Shown here: one piece after another, positions 5,512 to 7,315 of the stretch | How positions within the stretch are numbered: the stretch's first letter is position 1 | Layout of the letters: each line of letters begins with the position of its first letter | Source of the DNA: Methylobacter sp. | GTDB lineage: Bacteria > Pseudomonadota > Gammaproteobacteria > Methylococcales > Methylomonadaceae | NCBI GenBank assembly: GCA_003158415.1 | Contig: PMJA01000214.1 | Span: 1-7,315 of the forward strand | Reading direction: 5' to 3' | DNA length: 7,315 nt | Made by a program: the position numbers and the translations under genes | Notes under the pieces: model-generated | Told to the model about the DNA's origin: nothing | What the model saw: the letters and a program-made list of their open reading frames with translations, nothing else | The model's database searches: none

Positions 5512-6863
5512 TACAAAAACTTTATATTCAAACCAACGGTTGCCAGATGAACGAGTACGATTCCGACAAAATGCGGGATGTATTGCAAGCGTCGCATGGA
5601 TTTGTTGTGATTGATGATCCCAAGCTGGCGGATGTGTTGCTGCTGAATACCTGTTCGATACGCGAAAAAGCCCAGGAAAAGGTTTTTTCGGCTTTGGGCA
5701 AATGGCGCAAGATTAAAGATAAACGTCCCGATGTCATCATCGGTGTGGGCGGATGCGTCGCCAGTCAGGAAGGCGCGGCTATACAAAAACGCGCGCCGTT
5801 TGTGGACATGGTTTTTGGGCCGCAAACTTTGCACCGTCTGCCGCAGTTGCTGGATCAAGTCCGTAACCAGCATAAATCCGTTATCGATGTTTCCTTTCCT
5901 GAAATAGAAAAATTCGATGCGTTGCCGGAGCCGCGCGCGGACGGCCCCAAAGCCTTTGTTTCGGTAATGGAAGGTTGCAGTAAATATTGTACGTTTTGCG
6001 TCGTGCCTTATACACGCGGCGAGGAAATCAGCCGTCCTTTGAATGATGTTATCGCTGAAATCACCGCCTTGGCCAAACAAGGTGTGCGGGAAATCAATTT
6101 ATTGGGGCAAAATGTCAACGCCTATAGAGGGGAAATGGACGATGGCGACATCGCCGATTTCGCCTTATTGTTGCATTATGTGGCGGCGATAGACGGCATC
6201 GATCGTTTGCGTTTTACCACCTCGCACCCGGTAGAATTTACCGACAGTTTGATCGAAGCCTTTGCAGAAATTCCGCAGCTGGTCGATCATTTGCATTTGC
6301 CTGTGCAAAGCGGCAGCGATCACATTTTGAAAATGATGAAGCGCGGTCATACCAGTGCCGATTACAAGGAAACTATACGAAAATTGCGTTTAGTGCGCCC
6401 TAATATCTGTTTGTCTTCGGATTTTATTATCGGCTTTCCGGGCGAAACCGAGGCGGAATTCGAAGAAACCTTGGCGTTTGTTGAAGAAATAGGCTTCGAT
6501 TTGTCCTTCAGTTTTGTTTACAGCCAACGCCCCGGCACGCCGGCGGCCGATTTGCCGGACGATGTGCATGAGGAAGTAAAAAAACTGCGTCTGGAGCGTT
6601 TCCAAAAGCGCATTAACGAAATGACGATGGCTATTTCAGACAGTATGATAGGCACTGTGCAGACGGTGTTAGTCGAAGGGCAGTCCAAAAAGAATCCGTT
6701 GCAAATGCAGGGCAGAACCGAAAATAACCGGGTGGTCAACTTTATTGGGCATCCCCGCTTGGCCGGGCAGTTTGTCGACGTACTGATTGCGGAGGCTTTG
6801 CCTAATTCTCTGCGAGGCCGTATGGTTGAAGCTTCTGCCGATAAAATCATCACCCAAAACTGA
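5508..6863 (+). CDS. miaB: tRNA-2-methylthio-N6-dimethylallyladenosine synthase
   Basis: This 451-residue radical-SAM methylthiotransferase adds the 2-methylthio group to i6A37 of tRNAs reading UNN codons, giving ms2i6A. The N-terminal UPF0004 domain carries C12 ([10 protein letters not shown]), C49 ([12 protein letters not shown]) and C83 ([10 protein letters not shown]), ligands of the auxiliary 4Fe-4S cluster. The radical-SAM motif C157-x3-C161-x2-C164 lies in [28 protein letters not shown] and [12 protein letters not shown] are typical core segments. A C-terminal TRAM domain covers about 378-440, with [11 protein letters not shown]. Length is near that of E. coli MiaB (about 474), with a shorter tail. 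The ATG at 5508 aligns with the known family start. It is followed nine bases later by phoH, as in the miaB-ybeZ-ybeY operon of E. coli. Confidence 0.97.
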   Translation: MIQKLYIQTNGCQMNEYDSDKMRDVLQASHGFVVIDDPKLADVLLLNTCSIREKAQEKVFSALGKWRKIKDKRPDVIIGVGGCVASQEGAAIQKRAPFVDMVFGPQTLHRLPQLLDQVRNQHKSVIDVSFPEIEKFDALPEPRADGPKAFVSVMEGCSKYCTFCVVPYTRGEEISRPLNDVIAEITALAKQGVREINLLGQNVNAYRGEMDDGDIADFALLLHYVAAIDGIDRLRFTTSHPVEFTDSLIEAFAEIPQLVDHLHLPVQSGSDHILKMMKRGHTSADYKETIRKLRLVRPNICLSSDFIIGFPGETEAEFEETLAFVEEIGFDLSFSFVYSQRPGTPAADLPDDVHEEVKKLRLERFQKRINEMTMAISDSMIGTVQTVLVEGQSKKNPLQMQGRTENNRVVNFIGHPRLAGQFVDVLIAEALPNSLRGRMVEASADKIITQN

Positions 6864-6872
6864 TTGTTTATC

Positions 6873-7315
6873 ATGACTACACAGGAAATCTCCTTGCTTC
6901 CTGCCGATAACGGCAGGTTATCCAATTTTTGCGGCCAGTTAGACACGCATTTGCGGCAAATAGAAAAGCGGCTACAGGTTGAAATAGCCAATCGCGGTAA
7001 CCAGTTTAAAGTGACGGGACTGGATGGCCCTGTTCAGGCGGCTTGCGCGGTTATGCAGCGGTTATTCGCCAGCACCGAAAAAGAGCAATTGACCGCCGAG
7101 CTGATTCATTTGGCGATGCAGGATGCTTCCATAGATGACCTGTTGCAACCTGCTACAACGGTTGCCGAGGCTCCCGAACAGCAGGTTGCCATCAAAACCA
7201 AATTCGGCATGATCAAGGGCAGGGGCGCCAATCAACAAGCTTATTTAAGAAAAATCGTCTCTTATGACATCAATTTCGGCGTAGGCCCTGCCGGAACCGG
7301 CAAAACCTATCTGGC
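6873..7315 (+). CDS. ybeZ: PhoH-like (YbeZ/PhoL) ATPase, 3' end outside window
   Basis: The first 147 residues are visible; family members are about 320-350 long. LLPADNGRLSNFCGQ, IEKRLQVEIANRGNQFKVTG and the following helices match the KH-like N-terminal region of YbeZ. VAIKTKFGMIKGRGANQQAYL precedes a Walker A motif GPAGTGKT at 138-145, where the window ends soon after. PhoH-family proteins are cytoplasmic ATPases linked to RNA metabolism; YbeZ works with the endoribonuclease YbeY, whose gene is expected next on the right. The ATG at 6873 is nine bases after the miaB stop, so the two are probably co-transcribed. The ribosome binding site is weak. The old phosphate-starvation name need not apply. 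Confidence 0.93.
   Translation, partial: MTTQEISLLPADNGRLSNFCGQLDTHLRQIEKRLQVEIANRGNQFKVTGLDGPVQAACAVMQRLFASTEKEQLTAELIHLAMQDASIDDLLQPATTVAEAPEQQVAIKTKFGMIKGRGANQQAYLRKIVSYDINFGVGPAGTGKTYL

Noticed and set aside
5493..6080. Long minus-strand ORF (195 codons) opposite miaB
   Set aside because: It is antisense to the cysteine motifs of MiaB and has no recognisable family features.
6518..6991. Minus-strand ORF (157 codons) across the miaB-phoH junction
   Set aside because: It is antisense to the TRAM end of MiaB and the start of PhoH, both clearly coding.

Overview
The window looks like a chromosomal segment of a gammaproteobacterium. The evidence is the protein similarity of UvrC, PgsA, MiaB and PhoH to their enterobacterial counterparts, and two gene orders known from that class: uvrC-pgsA and miaB-phoH (ybeZ). 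The flavour of MiaB, together with an accessory helicase and a toxin-antitoxin remnant, made me think of an aquatic or methanotroph-like lineage, but that is recollection and not proof. No rRNA, tRNA, CRISPR array or complete insertion sequence was seen.

Layout. (1) 1-1334, plus strand: the 3' part of a large SF2 helicase gene whose start lies left of the window. Its C-terminus is an array of five helicase-associated (HA) repeats. (2) 1327-1794, minus strand, convergent with the helicase: a FitA/VapB-type ribbon-helix-helix antitoxin that looks intact, followed through an ATGA overlap by a PIN-domain toxin. The toxin is frameshifted and cut off at the helicase stop codon. A strong sigma70-type promoter with a palindromic operator candidate precedes the antitoxin. 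(3) 1852-2161: an intergenic stretch that carries a 133-bp nested inverted-repeat element (2016-2148), MITE-like, ending 13 bp before uvrC. (4) 2162-4556: uvrC and pgsA overlapping by 17 nt, closed by a probable intrinsic terminator. (5) 4674-5273: a TetR-family regulator with a palindrome just upstream. (6) 5274-5507: a non-coding region with a spaced inverted repeat, a perfect TATAAT box and a seven-codon leader ORF. (7) 5508-7315: miaB and the beginning of phoH, nine bases apart and probably one operon; phoH runs off the right edge.

How it fits together. The right three quarters are housekeeping functions: nucleotide excision repair (UvrC), phosphatidylglycerol synthesis (PgsA), tRNA ms2i6A modification (MiaB) and a PhoH-type ATPase. 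The left quarter is accessory: a repeat-rich helicase and a decayed toxin-antitoxin locus, which suggests a rearrangement boundary beside the conserved uvrC-pgsA unit. I did not find a convincing wholly new system. The most unusual items are the toxin truncated exactly at the helicase stop while its antitoxin and promoter are preserved, the 133-bp nested palindrome in front of uvrC, and the HA repeat array.
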